NCBI GenBank assembly: GCA_920105625.2
Contig: OV050030.1
Location: 429,256,240-429,320,239, forward strand
Direction: 5' to 3'
DNA length: 64,000 bases
Origin: Clusia tigrina
Taxonomy: Eukaryota; Arthropoda; Insecta; Diptera; Clusiidae
The notes under the pieces are model-generated. The model saw nothing but the letters and a program-made list of their open reading frames with translations, was not told the DNA's origin and did not search any database. A program made the position numbers and the translations under genes. Positions 49,901-61,072 of the stretch are shown one piece after another. How positions within the stretch are numbered: the stretch's first letter is position 1; the number at the start of each line of letters is the position of its first letter.

Positions 49901-52110
49901 AAATTAACAGAGCGCAACTGTTTCGATGTTGTTGTTGGTGCTGTTACAGTGTAGTTTCTGGGCATGGGTTCGGTCTAAAATAAGGAAGCATGAACGAAAT
50001 TTATTTTAAAGCTTGAAATTGACCGTAATTGCATTCAGATAAGATAATGGAGTATCAGCGAGTCTTAATGTTAAAAGATTTTAATAGACTAGCGATAAAT
50101 TTAAATAGAAATGTTAAGAAAAGCTGCCAAAACCGTCCTTTATAGAAGTCAATAAGGAATCTCTTTAGAAGAAGTCTCCGATTGCCGCTTAGGGGTTTAC
50201 TTCAGTAATACTTTTAAATCTTATATAAATCTTGGATTAATTTCAAGCTTAGACTTGAACATGGATTCAATTTTCTATAATAAATCAGGCTCAAGTATGT
50301 CTGTGAACCGAATTTCGCTTCTAACTTTATTCTTTGAACATTTGTTTTCAAATTGTGGTGGTCTTGAAATCTTGGACACTCGGGTGTGCTTAATTGTCAA
50401 TATTGCGAGAGAAAATTTATTGGCAAAATTCGACTTAGCAGATGCAGGCGAGGCCCATTCAACGAACTTTCTTTAATTATCTTCCTGCTAATGGTTTAAT
50501 GAGGAATTCGAAGGCAATTCAGGATTCCAAGACATGCTTTCCCTTCATTTAAAATCTGACATTTTTCTGTTGTGAAACTTTCTGTTCCTTTTTGCTTTAA
50601 AACTAAAGAAATATGAAAGAAGCACGACAATTTTAAAACGGGAATTGCATTTACTCCCATTTTCATCCAATTCCACATGAAAGGAGACAGAACTAATCTC
50701 AACTGGTCAGATCTCTCTTCCTGTACGCTTCAATTGTATGAAAGCATGATTGTTCTCTCTTAGCATTTGCTGAAGTGCTTACCTAAGTTAATTACACCAA
50801 TTGAAAGCCACTCAGATTTCCCATCTAATCCAGCAAACCTCCTATTGGTGTCATTACTAAATGTATGAGAAGTTTGAGAACCCCTGCCCGAATGCCTTTG
50901 CACTCGTTCGCTTCAACTGCGGTTGCGTGCAAGTCGTTGCTATTGTTTGCCTTTTCGAAATGCAGTTAATTTATTGCGCTAGTCTTTTACGGTTGCATAA
51001 TTGCAGCTCACTCAGTCAAACGCATTTTGCCTTTCAGAATCTCCGTTGGATCCCCATCCCGCCCACAGCGCCCTCGCACACATGTCGATACTCACTCGTG
51101 TTGTTCACTTGACCGGCGTGTGAGTCCTCCGCGTCGAGATCTTTGTCCACGCAGCACGACCATATCATGCCGCCCGAACAAAGGTCAAGCGGCTTGCCTC
51201 CGCCCAGCACACACGATATGGAGAGGCCGCACTCGAACTTGTGCCCACGAAAGCGGCACGTCTGTGGAATCACTAAAATGGAAATAAGAAAACAACGAAA
51301 GAAAATTAGCGTTAGTAAAAGCAAAAATCAAATGAAGATCAATGAAAGAAAAATGCATTGAAAAGCGTTTAAGACTAGTTTTCACATTGGATGCGTTAAT
51401 TTGGGCAGATGCAGTGAAGCAGTGCAAGGGGAGTGGGGTTGAAAGTTAGCAGGGGAAAACATGTAGGTATTAGTATTACGAATATTGAGAGAAGAAGAGG
51501 AGGTGTTTGTCATGTAATGCCACCTTTGAAAGAGGTCCTTTTCTATGCATTCTAATTCGTGTGTGTTCAGTTGTGAACTTTAAAGTGAGTCTGAAGGAGT
51601 TCTTCACTGAATAAATTTTTGTGAGGAATTTCTGGTTTTTTATTGGAACTTATAATATAAAATAAAATTATTATATTTGCTTTATTCAGATGAATAACTG
51701 GTTAACAGAAAGTTGCAGAGAGTCTACTGTGCTGATATTCTGAATGGAGGTGATAGCCCAGCACCTAGTTTTGTAAATGATTGGGTGTATTGTCGTTATG
51801 CAGGGAGTCAGGTTTCGGATAAGTGTAGTTGCTGAATGCGCTTCGTCCGAACACCAGAATAGAGCAGAGCTTAGTCATATGATTTTAATGTACTTCTCGC
51901 CAGCATTTCCATGACTGAGTTCTCGCCGTAGTATCCCGTGCCACTGCGTCGCGACAGTGCGTCCAGTATGAGCAGGTCGTGCTCCTGCTGAGCGGTGGGA
52001 TATCCGAACGAGTCGCTGCCGCAGCACTGCAACAACGAGCAGAATATCACAAAAAGGCCTCTTAGCCAAGTGTCCTTCTTGCTGGAACGTCTTCTGGTAA
52101 TGTTGGACAT
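46948..52110 (-). CDS. CG8172: Clip-like trypsin-type serine protease, CG8172-like, 6 exons, 580 aa
   Basis: Predicted secreted or membrane-anchored trypsin-like protease. Coding exons (minus): 51894-52110, 51114-51272, 48105-48698, 47669-47846, 47309-47606, 46948-47244; GT-AG junctions and compatible phases give 1743 nt. Start at 52110 puts a basic N-terminus (RRRSSKK) before a hydrophobic run at about residues 18-31; an in-frame ATG further upstream is possible. Six-Cys knot C78, C87, C93, C104, C112, C113. Residues ~126-323 are a low-complexity His/Asn/Pro/Ser-rich linker. Activation R334|IVGG; triad H379, D429, S528; D522 gives trypsin specificity. The donor at 51113 (GTCAAG) is weak but is the one that keeps frame. 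Introns of 62, 64 and 258 bp split the protease domain; 2415 and 621 bp introns lie upstream. A second signal-peptide exon at 56320-56518 ends in the same phase and may be an alternative start. Name is from recalled Drosophila CG8172. Confidence 0.92.
48699..51113 (-). other. 2.4-kb intron of the CG8172-like gene between knot and linker exons
   Basis: Phase-1 intron with weak donor GTCAAG at 51113 and acceptor CCACAG at 48699. No conserved coding sequence, transposon domain or tandem array recognised inside. Confidence 0.7.
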
Positions 52111-55100
52111 TTTGGTAACTTCACTATTTAAATTTTTATTCATATATTTATATATATATATACTTTTTTTATTCACACACACACATACACATCAGAAAAC
52201 AATCGGAGAATCGAAAATAAAAACGAGAATTCCTTTCAGCGAGGACTTTCACTTTCTATGCGCGCACACGTCCAAACTTTCTTTTATTTTTATTAATTTC
52301 TTGGGAATTGCCGCTGCGCATGCGTATCGAATCGTAAATCGAGGCAGCCACTGCTCTGGCATAGGACTCAAGTGGCAAGTGGCCGCATTGTCCCAGAGTT
52401 TGTTGAGTTCGTATTGTTGTGTGCAATGCACAGCGCTACAGAAAGGACCTGTGCCCTGCTGGTCCTGCTCCGCAACGTACGCGCATGTGCAGCTTGCGGC
52501 GCCAGGCGATGGTACTAGTACGTAGCGTGTGCTAGTCACGGAGGCGTGACGGAATCAATTTTCACGCTTGCTGGCAACGAAAAGAAAACTTTTGCTTAAT
52601 TGCGGTGGTGCAAATGGCTGGGCGCAAGTGCCTCACTAAACTCGAAGCAGCTCGCGTGGATCAGGTGAGACACATTTCAAGCAACCGAACCGCACGGTGG
52701 GAAAACAAACTCAGAACTAAAACGCCGTTTCGTAGCCAAGCGGCGTCTTACCAACAAAGGCGAAAAACGGCTCAAACGATCACACTGAGCGGCAGCAGTA
52801 GAGACAGCCAAAGCTGCCGCGGCTGCTGCCGCACTTTTCGCCATTTCCAATTCACTTAGAGCGCTAGTGGCTCGAGGCTTTCTTCATTTGCTGTGGTAGT
52901 TGGTGTTGTCTGCACTCTGACTCTGGCTCTGGCAGAAAGCAGAAGAAATTGATAAGGAGAACAGTTGTAACGAAAAGCACCGTACTGAGTGAGTGAGTGA
53001 CTGAGCAGTTGGTTTGGCCGTGCTGGGCCGAGATGCGACGCTGGTATTCTCACTAAGCACGACTGCAGCTTTTTTGGTTTGTGAAGGTAGGTTTTTGGAA
53101 GTTAATTTGTGTACCTGTGAGTCAGCATGTGTGTGTTTATATGGACCTTTCTTCCGATTTAATCGCAGTGGTTTTTTCAGGTGAGGCTTGATTCGAGTCT
53201 CAAAACCAACAAAATGTGTTATGGGCTCGAAGTGTTGCAATTGTTGGACTTCAGGCTGCACTTTCTTTTCGTTATGAGTTATGCGAGCCAAGGCCCACAG
53301 TGAGACAGATGGAGAGAGTCGTCCCTTGCGTTGGTTTGTATCTTTCCCAGCTAAAATGTGATTCTCGCCCAATGAGGTCGCGTTTATTAATTGTGGTCAG
53401 TTACTTTTACACGGAACAAATTTGCTCACAATTCCAAACCTCTCCGCTGTGACCACTTAATTTTTAATTAAACTTAGTACCTACTTCTGTGGAATTTTTT
53501 GTGTTGTTATTTTAAATTTATGATATTTATTTCAATGAGAGCCCATATTTTAATTAAGCTCATCATACTTTTCTCCTTGCCATGTACGACTACGTTTTCC
53601 CCACTAATTTGCTGGTAATCATCCTGTTTGGTGTGTGGTTTCGTTTCCTTCGGCGTTCCCTGCTTTGGTATTTGTGACCTTGTGAAATTCTTTCCACTTT
53701 GTAGGTGTTAATTCCAAATTCCCCTCCTCATACCTCGAAAATGGTTCAAAGAGTTTCCTTTGGGAACTGGGATAATTATTTCGTCTGCATATGAGTGGTA
53801 GATTGGAATTATAAGTTGGAGCCGAAATTCAGCAGATATATCATCCCAAGACAGACCACACCTCCCGATTCCAAAGAGGTTTGTATGAGAGTGCTCAAAA
53901 ATTATTTTACTTGTGAGTGTGAAATAAATGTTTCGTCCATTGTTTCTAATTTATTCCGATTACAACACAACACAAAACAATTCCAGCTTTGTCAATTTAT
54001 TGCAAGCTTCGCACAAGAGATTCCTGACGTCTTCTGATCGTTATACACACTTAATGCATAGAGGGAGTTATATGAAACCTTTTCCCATACTCGAAAATGC
54101 TTCGAACTGCAATTTTAAAATACTGTACGGCGGTGGAACTGGACACCTTTAGTTTTAATTGTACTCGTAGTAAAGGGAAAATGGATGGCGACTCGGGTAG
54201 CCTCAATGAGCAATAGTACCGTTTTGTTGTGTACTCGTAGTAAATCCATTGACATTTGAATACAATGCCAATTGGGGAAATTCACTTTTTTGAATCGACA
54301 TTAGGCCAAACAAACAGAGGTAACAGAATGTGTACAGGGCCTCTGAAATGTAGCAGCAACATGAAGCTAAACATCCTGCAACATTTCTCGGTAGCAGTGA
54401 GTAGGAAACTTGAAAATTGACTGTGTGCCGCTTGAACAAATAAACACTCATACCAGCAGCACCGGCGGCAGCTGTTTGCATTGCAGACTGCAGCCCGCTG
54501 CAGCAATTGAAGCACAGTGGCTGCAATTAAATTTTCACTCAATCGCTGCACGGTTGCAACGGAAAATTCCGAATAAAGACTCGTTTGCAACTGGTGTTAA
54601 CATATGCGGCTGCAATTATGTGCATGCATGCATCTCTCTATGTGGCTGTGTGTGCTTGTATTATGGTGTGCGTAAAGTGGTTTTCCTTGATCTCAGTGGC
54701 TGTGTCTGAGTGAGCGGCACTGCAGGCGCTCATTGTAAATTTTCATTTTTGATGGTGCCCTACGTGGCAATGAACTTGGGCTATAGTTTGAGCGCTTTCA
54801 TGCATTCGCAAAAAACAAACCAAGCAAAAATAAGCCAAAACAAACAAAAGCAGTTGCAAATGCAGTGATCAGCACCGCCTTCACTTGGTTGGCTGCCGCG
54901 CCGCTCTTTCATTAATCTATAATTGTGCACCGAGGAAAGCAAAAGCGAGCCAAGGAAATGGCGAAAATCGCAGTCGCAGACGCAGACGCACGTCGGTAGT
55001 GGCGTTTTTCCTTTTCGGAAGCAGCGTCAAATTGCCCCAACACCTGAGTGTTTTTCCCATTTGATTACTTAATTGCCGACGCGCAGACACAGACACAGCT

Positions 55101-56319
55101 TTCGGCGTCGTTGTTGCCGCCTATTGTAAAAGTGAAATTCCCTTGTGGCGAATTAATTCAATTTTCTTTGGTGCGCTCTTTCACTTTTGCTCTGGCCTCG
55201 ACGCTCGTGATTTATGCAGCTCGCGTCGAGCTAACAAGAACATGTCACTTCAGATTTAATTGGCCCATTAAGGTAGCAAGTATAAACGCTTCCGAAAGTT
55301 GGATCGAGCTTGCGCAAAGAATCTGCGCAGACACTTTCTCACAGCCCAGCAAAATCCGACGATGTGACTTGCTTTGAGGTGAAGACTGCCGAGGTTGCCG
55401 AGGTGTTTGTCAGCGTTAAGTGGGCTGTTTGAACTCATTGCGTGGCCCTGTTGTGGCTCTGCAGTGACATTGATCTGCTGTTGCTGTGGGAGGGAAGCGG
55501 CACAATCGCCGAAGACGATCAAGGTCAATTGCAAAACGATTACAAATCAATACAAATCGATGACATTAAGTAAAAACACACAAGGCCTTTGTATGTGTGG
55601 GTAATTGAACGTAGCTGCCAGCCGCGGCCAGCGTTAAGAGAGCTGGAATTGGTGCCCTTTGCGAGAGTAGTGAATCAAGTCTGTTCATGAGTCTTTGCAG
55701 TAAATGGCGAAATGATCTTTTAAGCTATTGTGGTTGAGTTGAAAGATGCGCGTTGCATTAATCTTTTCCACCTCCACTTTAAAGTAAAAATATAGCAAAA
55801 AGTTGTTAAGCTCTCACCAGAATTGCGTCAAATGTACAACGAAGCTTAAACATATCTTGAATCACCGCGTTAAGAATATGTTGATCATCCTCATTCACTC
55901 TTACCTTTGTTTTGAGAACAATAATTTTATTCTATGAAATCAAGGATTAAATCTAAATCTAAAATATTCTCTATGAGGTGAGTAACAGTACAGTGTTAAA
56001 TTCACCTCATGAAGGTGATTAGACTGGAAACAGTGGCAAAATTACTCACAAATATTTTCAAAATGGTATCACGGATAACGGAACATATTTAAAAATCGGT
56101 ATAGTAGCTCAGGACCATACTGAATAGGGTCCCATTTAACAATGTGTTTTTCTAAAGAATATGGAAAATCAACCACAGCAACACTGATAACAATATTCCC
56201 GTTGAAATTTATAAAAAAGAGTCAAAGGGGGCGAGTAAGCCTTTCCAGTCTTCTGTTTTGGTATTATTTGTAATTTTTCATGGTCTTAGAGGCTAATGGT
56301 GTTATTTTTGAATACTCAC
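52111..56319. other. Upstream region of the CG8172-like gene, intron if the 56320-56518 exon is used
   Basis: TA and CA dinucleotide runs at 52150-52195 lie immediately upstream of the 52110 start codon. Minus-strand frame 52884-53372 (162 codons) is Ser/Gln/Lys-rich with no known domain. No transposon seen. Confidence 0.5.
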
Positions 56320-56518
56320 AATCGAAATCATCAAAAAACTTTGCCTCTTTTGGTAAATTTTTGCTGATCGCTTGCTGCAAATCCGACGTGATCGCGTTGT
56401 TGTAGACGGAATTATAATTTACAGCCGCGCGGAGACAGTTAAACTGCGCTGCAAGTGAGGTGAGTGCGAAGAGAAGCAGACTGCGACAATTGCGGCCGCG
56501 AGAGAGGGAGTTTAACAT
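56320..56518 (-). CDS. Candidate alternative first exon of the CG8172-like gene (signal peptide exon)
   Basis: ATG at 56518 in an ideal fly context (CAACATG) starts 66 codons with a typical signal peptide: basic SRGRNCR, hydrophobic SLLLFALTSLAAQF, then a polar, acidic-tailed segment ending FFDDFD. The exon closes with a strong donor (GATT|GTGAGT at 56319) in phase 1. The only same-strand downstream acceptor I can see with matching phase in a recognised gene is 51272, start of the six-Cys knot exon of the CG8172-like gene, which would give ...FDDFD-L-IPQTC. The gene's other first exon (51894-52110) ends in the same phase, so the two would be interchangeable. Alternatively it belongs to an unrelated small gene. 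The exon is likely real; its partner is inferred. Confidence 0.5.
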
Positions 56519-56648
56519 GTTGCGCAGCGGCAGCAGCAGCACTTTCGAATGTTGTAACAATTGATATAATTGTTATTGTTATTGTTGCTGTTGCTGTTTT
56601 CGTTGTTGTGGTTGCAATTGTTTGCACAATATGTGAATTCGATTAAAT

Positions 56649-56654
56649 AACTGA
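56649..56654 (-). promoter_or_regulatory. Possible initiator element upstream of the 56518 first exon
   Basis: TCAGTT, a perfect match to the fly Inr consensus, on the minus strand, giving a 5' UTR of about 134 nt to the ATG at 56518. No TATA box or clear downstream promoter element was found, and six-base matches arise by chance, so this is weak. Confidence 0.2.
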
Positions 56655-58268
56655 AAATGGCGCATTTGTTTGTGTGGTTGAACCAATTTAAAGGTTAAGC
56701 TGAGCGGGATGCGTTTATTTGAGAATTTATTATCCGTGTGATTGCAGAAATGTAGCCGCCAATTTGCCAAGTTCTTTCACAATATTTCCGTTGACTCACT
56801 TCCAAATTTCGCAAATTTTTTACATCTATTTGGACACACTCGCTCTGCGCTTCACGGAATGCAAATGCAGCACTGGCTCACACACTCTGCACGCTTGAAC
56901 ACAACGCCGAACTCGTCCGATATCAGTTCGATCAGCTTGAGTTGCCGTCACAACGGTTAATGATGCAAAGGTAAAGCAAAATCCCACATGCCGCTAATAC
57001 GCGGGCTGTCGCCATGTTCGTGCACTCGCACGAATCGAGCTTCCAACTACCTCAAAGCTCTGGACTGGTGGTCGATGTTGTGGCCGCGCGCAGCATGAAA
57101 TCGAAAGTGAAACGTTGGAGCTGGCAGCAGCGTTTGTGCTGGCTAGGCCTGCCGAGGCAAGCGATCGATTCGAACGTACGTTGGGAGGGGAGCGGCAGGG
57201 GACAATGTAAACACATGAAGATTACTCACGAATAAGCGAGGCTCAAAGCACAGGGACGCATTGGTGGCGTAAAAAGGCAGACCCTTCTGGTTACTTTCAT
57301 CAGCAGTTGGGGATAATTTGGTCTCGTTACTTAGTAACTTTATACGCAGTTCATGTGAATCTCTTTCAAGTTGGTATCTGTAATGCAGAGTATAAACACC
57401 ATGTCCGAGTTAACTATAATAGCAATTCCGGAAAACTTTACCGCAGCAGTACTCGCTACTAGTAATGAGTAGGTGAAACTTTTTAGTATATCTCCTGCTT
57501 AAACGATATTGAAACATAGTGGCTGTGGCTGGAATCATGACATTTTGCTACCACCACAATATTCCATTCCCACATCGAGTGAGGCCTGTTACGCATTTGT
57601 TTGTTGTCATCAATTAGGATCATCACCGTAACACAAATACGAGTACTCACGCGCAGCTTTTGTACGTGGTAACTCGATTTCGGAAGTGCTGCAATTGCCA
57701 ATTGCTGGTGTGACCAACATTGGCATGTAAAATCCACACATTTACGAGTATGTCAACAATAACGAAAGACCAGCGGCCAGATGTGCAGGTGCTAGCGACA
57801 ATTTGCGCGTGAGAGAGAGAATGTTATGTGGACGCCAAACAGAAGTCACAATGAGAGTAGAAGGCCAAAAAATCAACTAAACAAAATAAAATGAAGTGCA
57901 GATAAACGGAGAGGTGAACGGGTTTTGAGAACTGAAAAAGCGCATTTATAGTATTATTTCCATCATCAAAGACTAAGGATCTATTTAGATCTAGATCTAT
58001 TAGATCTATTTATCAACTGTTACAAAACGTTTTCCTTAGCAAAATTTCCGCATCTTTAATCAACTGGGTTTGAGTGTGCGAAGGAAATTATATTCTAAAA
58101 GGCAACGGATATGGTAAAAGTTATCTCCATCATAGCATTGTACTTCATATTTTGAATTATTTTGCGTAATTTGGCAAATTTTTGGTGTTAAGTTTACACG
58201 GTCCTTGTGGCTGCTGAAATTAACTGCAGTCATGATTAAATGTTGAAAGACTACAACATTTCTTTCGG

Positions 58269-58332
58269 GTGTTTAAAGAGTGTTTCACTCGGGGAGTGTT
58301 TAAAGAGTGTTTCTCTCGGGGAGTGTTTAAAG
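58269..58332. repeat. 27-bp tandem repeat, 2.4 copies
   Basis: Unit GTGTTTAAAGAGTGTTTC[AT]CTCGGGGA at 58269-58295 and 58296-58322 plus 10 bp of a third. The unit is a multiple of three and stays open on the plus strand, but no gene is recognised there. Confidence 0.85.
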
Positions 58333-59350
58333 TCAGATTGCAAATTAAGAAAATATTTTTATTCGAATTTGCACACAAGTTTTCTTCCAACAGAGCATGA
58401 GAATTATAACTTCACGTGTTTAAGGGAAATTGCAGTGACAGGGTAAAACTTCGTGACTGGTTCAGAGGCACACGATAAACTTAATTTAATAAAAAATTAC
58501 AACAACACTAATAATAGTAACAATGAAAATAAGTGTACTGCATAACGATTCGATTGCACAATGCAGCTCAGTGTAACGATTTAATATGTTTAATGTAAAA
58601 ATTATGGTAACTTTGCAAGCAGAGCAGGGCTGTGACAAAACAGCGTCGCGACGACTACTACGGCAGCCAAAATCATATACAGCCAGCTGAGTTGGTGTGT
58701 GTTTGTGATGCCGTTTGCCCCAATTCCAAAGTTGGCAGCCACCGTTCGCGCAAGAAGGAGGCCGACGTTTAGCCAAAACTATTAAGATGACATAACACTA
58801 AATTATGGAAATGTGCTAATTGAGCGAATGACTGTTTCGTTAATCCAGCAGCACTTTGACTTGAACCCACACGATACAACTATCTAAATGTTGCAAAATG
58901 AAAATAAAAGTGCGAAATTGTGACAGCAGGGTGCTAGGATTGCCCAAAATAAGGTAATTAGCGGCAGTTTGGTTTTTTGATTGGTGCGAACAACATGCCA
59001 CCAAGCTAGACCTGTCAACTGCCCGTTGTGTATAGATTTTCCGGTCTTTGTTTTAAAACACAACTCCACTCACCGTTTTACCGAACACGATTTTGTGGAA
59101 TAGCTCTGAAACTAGTGTGGAAGTGAGTGCGGGAGATTCCTCTGATATGTGGGGGCAGGTGTAGTAAGTTTTTGTGTGTTCTCTGGAAGAGCTTGTTCTT
59201 CTAATACAAGAAATTTGATATTACATATTTACTTATATATCTAAGGAGGTACTCTGGGCCTGAAGTAAATGCTTATTAAATTGTGCCATGCTTACCAAGT
59301 TTCAATGCTCTTTTTATAAAAAAAATGTTTTGTAATTTATAAAAATTATG

Positions 59351-59356
59351 TTTATT
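59351..59356 (-). terminator. Candidate polyadenylation signal of the CG13744-like gene
   Basis: AATAAA on the minus strand about 120 nt after the stop codon at 59475, in AT-rich sequence typical of a short fly 3' UTR. Position and motif are the only support. Confidence 0.45.
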
Positions 59357-59474
59357 AAATTGTGTAAAAAATTCGACAATCATTTTAAAATATTATCACC
59401 ACTGCGAACGAGATTGCATAAATTTAGTAAATAACTGTAATTTTTACCACCAAACTACTTTACAAGTCCACGCG

Positions 59475-61072
59475 CTACGAATCATTGCGAGTCACCACCT
59501 CCTGGATCCACTTGGATGTCTTTTGAATATTGTGGTAGATACCTGGCTGGTGATCGATTCCACAGCCGAAGCCGGCACTAGTGATGCCTATCAAAACGAA
59601 GCGGTCACGGTCCTTTATGATCAGCGGCCCACCAGAGTCGCCTGCAATGAACAGTGAGACTTTCAATTCAAAAGCACAGCCTGAAAGTATGCTGCAAAAA
59701 TGCGCACAAACAAAATACTTAAGGCAGAAACTTTCGAGCATATTCTGCAGCACTGATCACTTACCCAAGCAAGCGTCCTGGTGGCCGTCCGAGTGTCCTG
59801 CACAGAACATTTCGCTGTAGAGCTCCACATTGATTTGTTTGCTCTCATGCCAACGCAGACACTCAAGAGTGGCTGCACATAGTTGCGGCAGTGGAAGAGA
59901 ATTATTATTGTTTTGGTATGGTGTGAAAAGGATACGGTGGCTTACTTATAATCGGCACCGAGGCTACTTGCAGCATGTTCGTTCCCGCATGACCTAGATT
60001 GGCTTCTGTCTTGCCCCAACCTGCAATGAGGCCCTTGCGACCAATCAACCTGATGGGATATTGAGGTAGGCAAATAGGCAGAATGTGCTCGCTGCGCAAG
60101 GAAAGCAGACAAATGAAATGTTATTTCAGGATAAATAGTTCCTGTCAATATTGGAGGTACACGACACCCACCTGAAACCCGTCGGTTTGGCCAATTTCAG
60201 TAGAGCCAAATCGTATCGGTCGGGCTGCGTCATGCGAAACTTGAAGCGCGGGTGTATGATCTTCTGCAGTATGTTGTGTTTCTCCACCGGCAGTGGCTCG
60301 TGTATGTGCCCTAGATTCTGCGTGTCCAGCTCACCCAGGTACACGGAGATGTCCTGTAGCCGTGCCTGCTGTATGCAGTGTGCCGCCGTCGCGACGATGT
60401 TGCTGGACACCAACACGCCGCCGCACTGATACTCCGCAATGCGTATGTGTGCCTGCCACGGGTACTCGGCGAATTGTGCAGGGCGACCTCCAATGATGCG
60501 CTTCTGCAGCGTGTTCTGGTACGTGCGCGGTATACCGCACTCTGGCTGTGTGAAGAGACGGAAATCAGACTATTCGGCCAAATTCATGATAAAAAAAAAA
60601 CATCTCTCCCCTCAACTTTATTGCATTTCCATTGCAACTCTACAAACCTTAGTCAGCAGCACTTCGTTGTCGTTGCGCCGCTTCAGAATGACTCGCTTCG
60701 GCAGGTTTGTAACCTTCTTGTTGTATTCACTGAAAGCGCCTACCAAATGGGCCGCCGGCGACACATCGTCCTCGACTACGCAGCATGAGAAGAGCCACTT
60801 ATTAGTGCCGCAGCCTTTGTTGTGTTTGCCGCCCTGCAGCCAGCACAGCGCGGAGAGCGTGCAGGGCCACACGCCACTCTGATGCACACACTCGGATGGC
60901 ACGCCCATTATGGTATTTAGAATACCTCCTTAAGTGTATGAGAAGAAAAGTAATAAGATTGCTGTCCATGCGGGATTTACGTACCTGCATCAACTGCCCA
61001 GTTGCGCGAAACGCAGTATTTGAAGGGGTGGAAACCAATGAACAGGAGTAAAATGTCCCCTAAGCGCATCAT
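59475..61072 (-). CDS. CG13744: Clip-like trypsin-type serine protease, CG13744-like, 6 exons, 387 aa
   Basis: Predicted secreted endoprotease cutting after Lys/Arg; substrate unknown. Coding exons (minus): 60985-61072, 60648-60928, 60172-60545, 59946-60091, 59765-59872, 59475-59641; all junctions are GT-AG and phases join without a frame break (1164 nt). The first ATG of a tandem pair at 61072 opens a hydrophobic signal segment (MMRLGDILLLFIGF). Residues 43-79 form a six-Cys knot (C43, C52, C58, C69, C78, C79). C126 probably tethers the light chain; activation falls at R139|IIGG. Triad H179 (TAAHC), D235 (YDLAL), S335 (GDSGGP); D329 at the S1-pocket base indicates trypsin specificity. Introns are 56-123 bp. 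Orthology to Drosophila CG13744 is from recalled sequence (the HESKQINVE and TSAGFGCG stretches); the family assignment is certain, the name less so. It is the first gene of a same-strand protease array. Confidence 0.92.

Larger units (their letters stand above)
56519..59350. other. Intergenic between the CG13744-like gene and the 56518 exon
   Basis: Includes the 27-bp tandem repeat at 58269-58332 and a stretch of AGATCT/TAGATC repeats at 57978-58010. No gene recognised. Confidence 0.5.

Noticed and set aside
52884..53372. 162-codon minus-strand frame upstream of the CG8172-like gene as an extra exon
   Set aside because: No leader peptide, no donor in a phase that joins a downstream exon convincingly, and Ser/Gln/Lys-rich composition typical of untranslated sequence.
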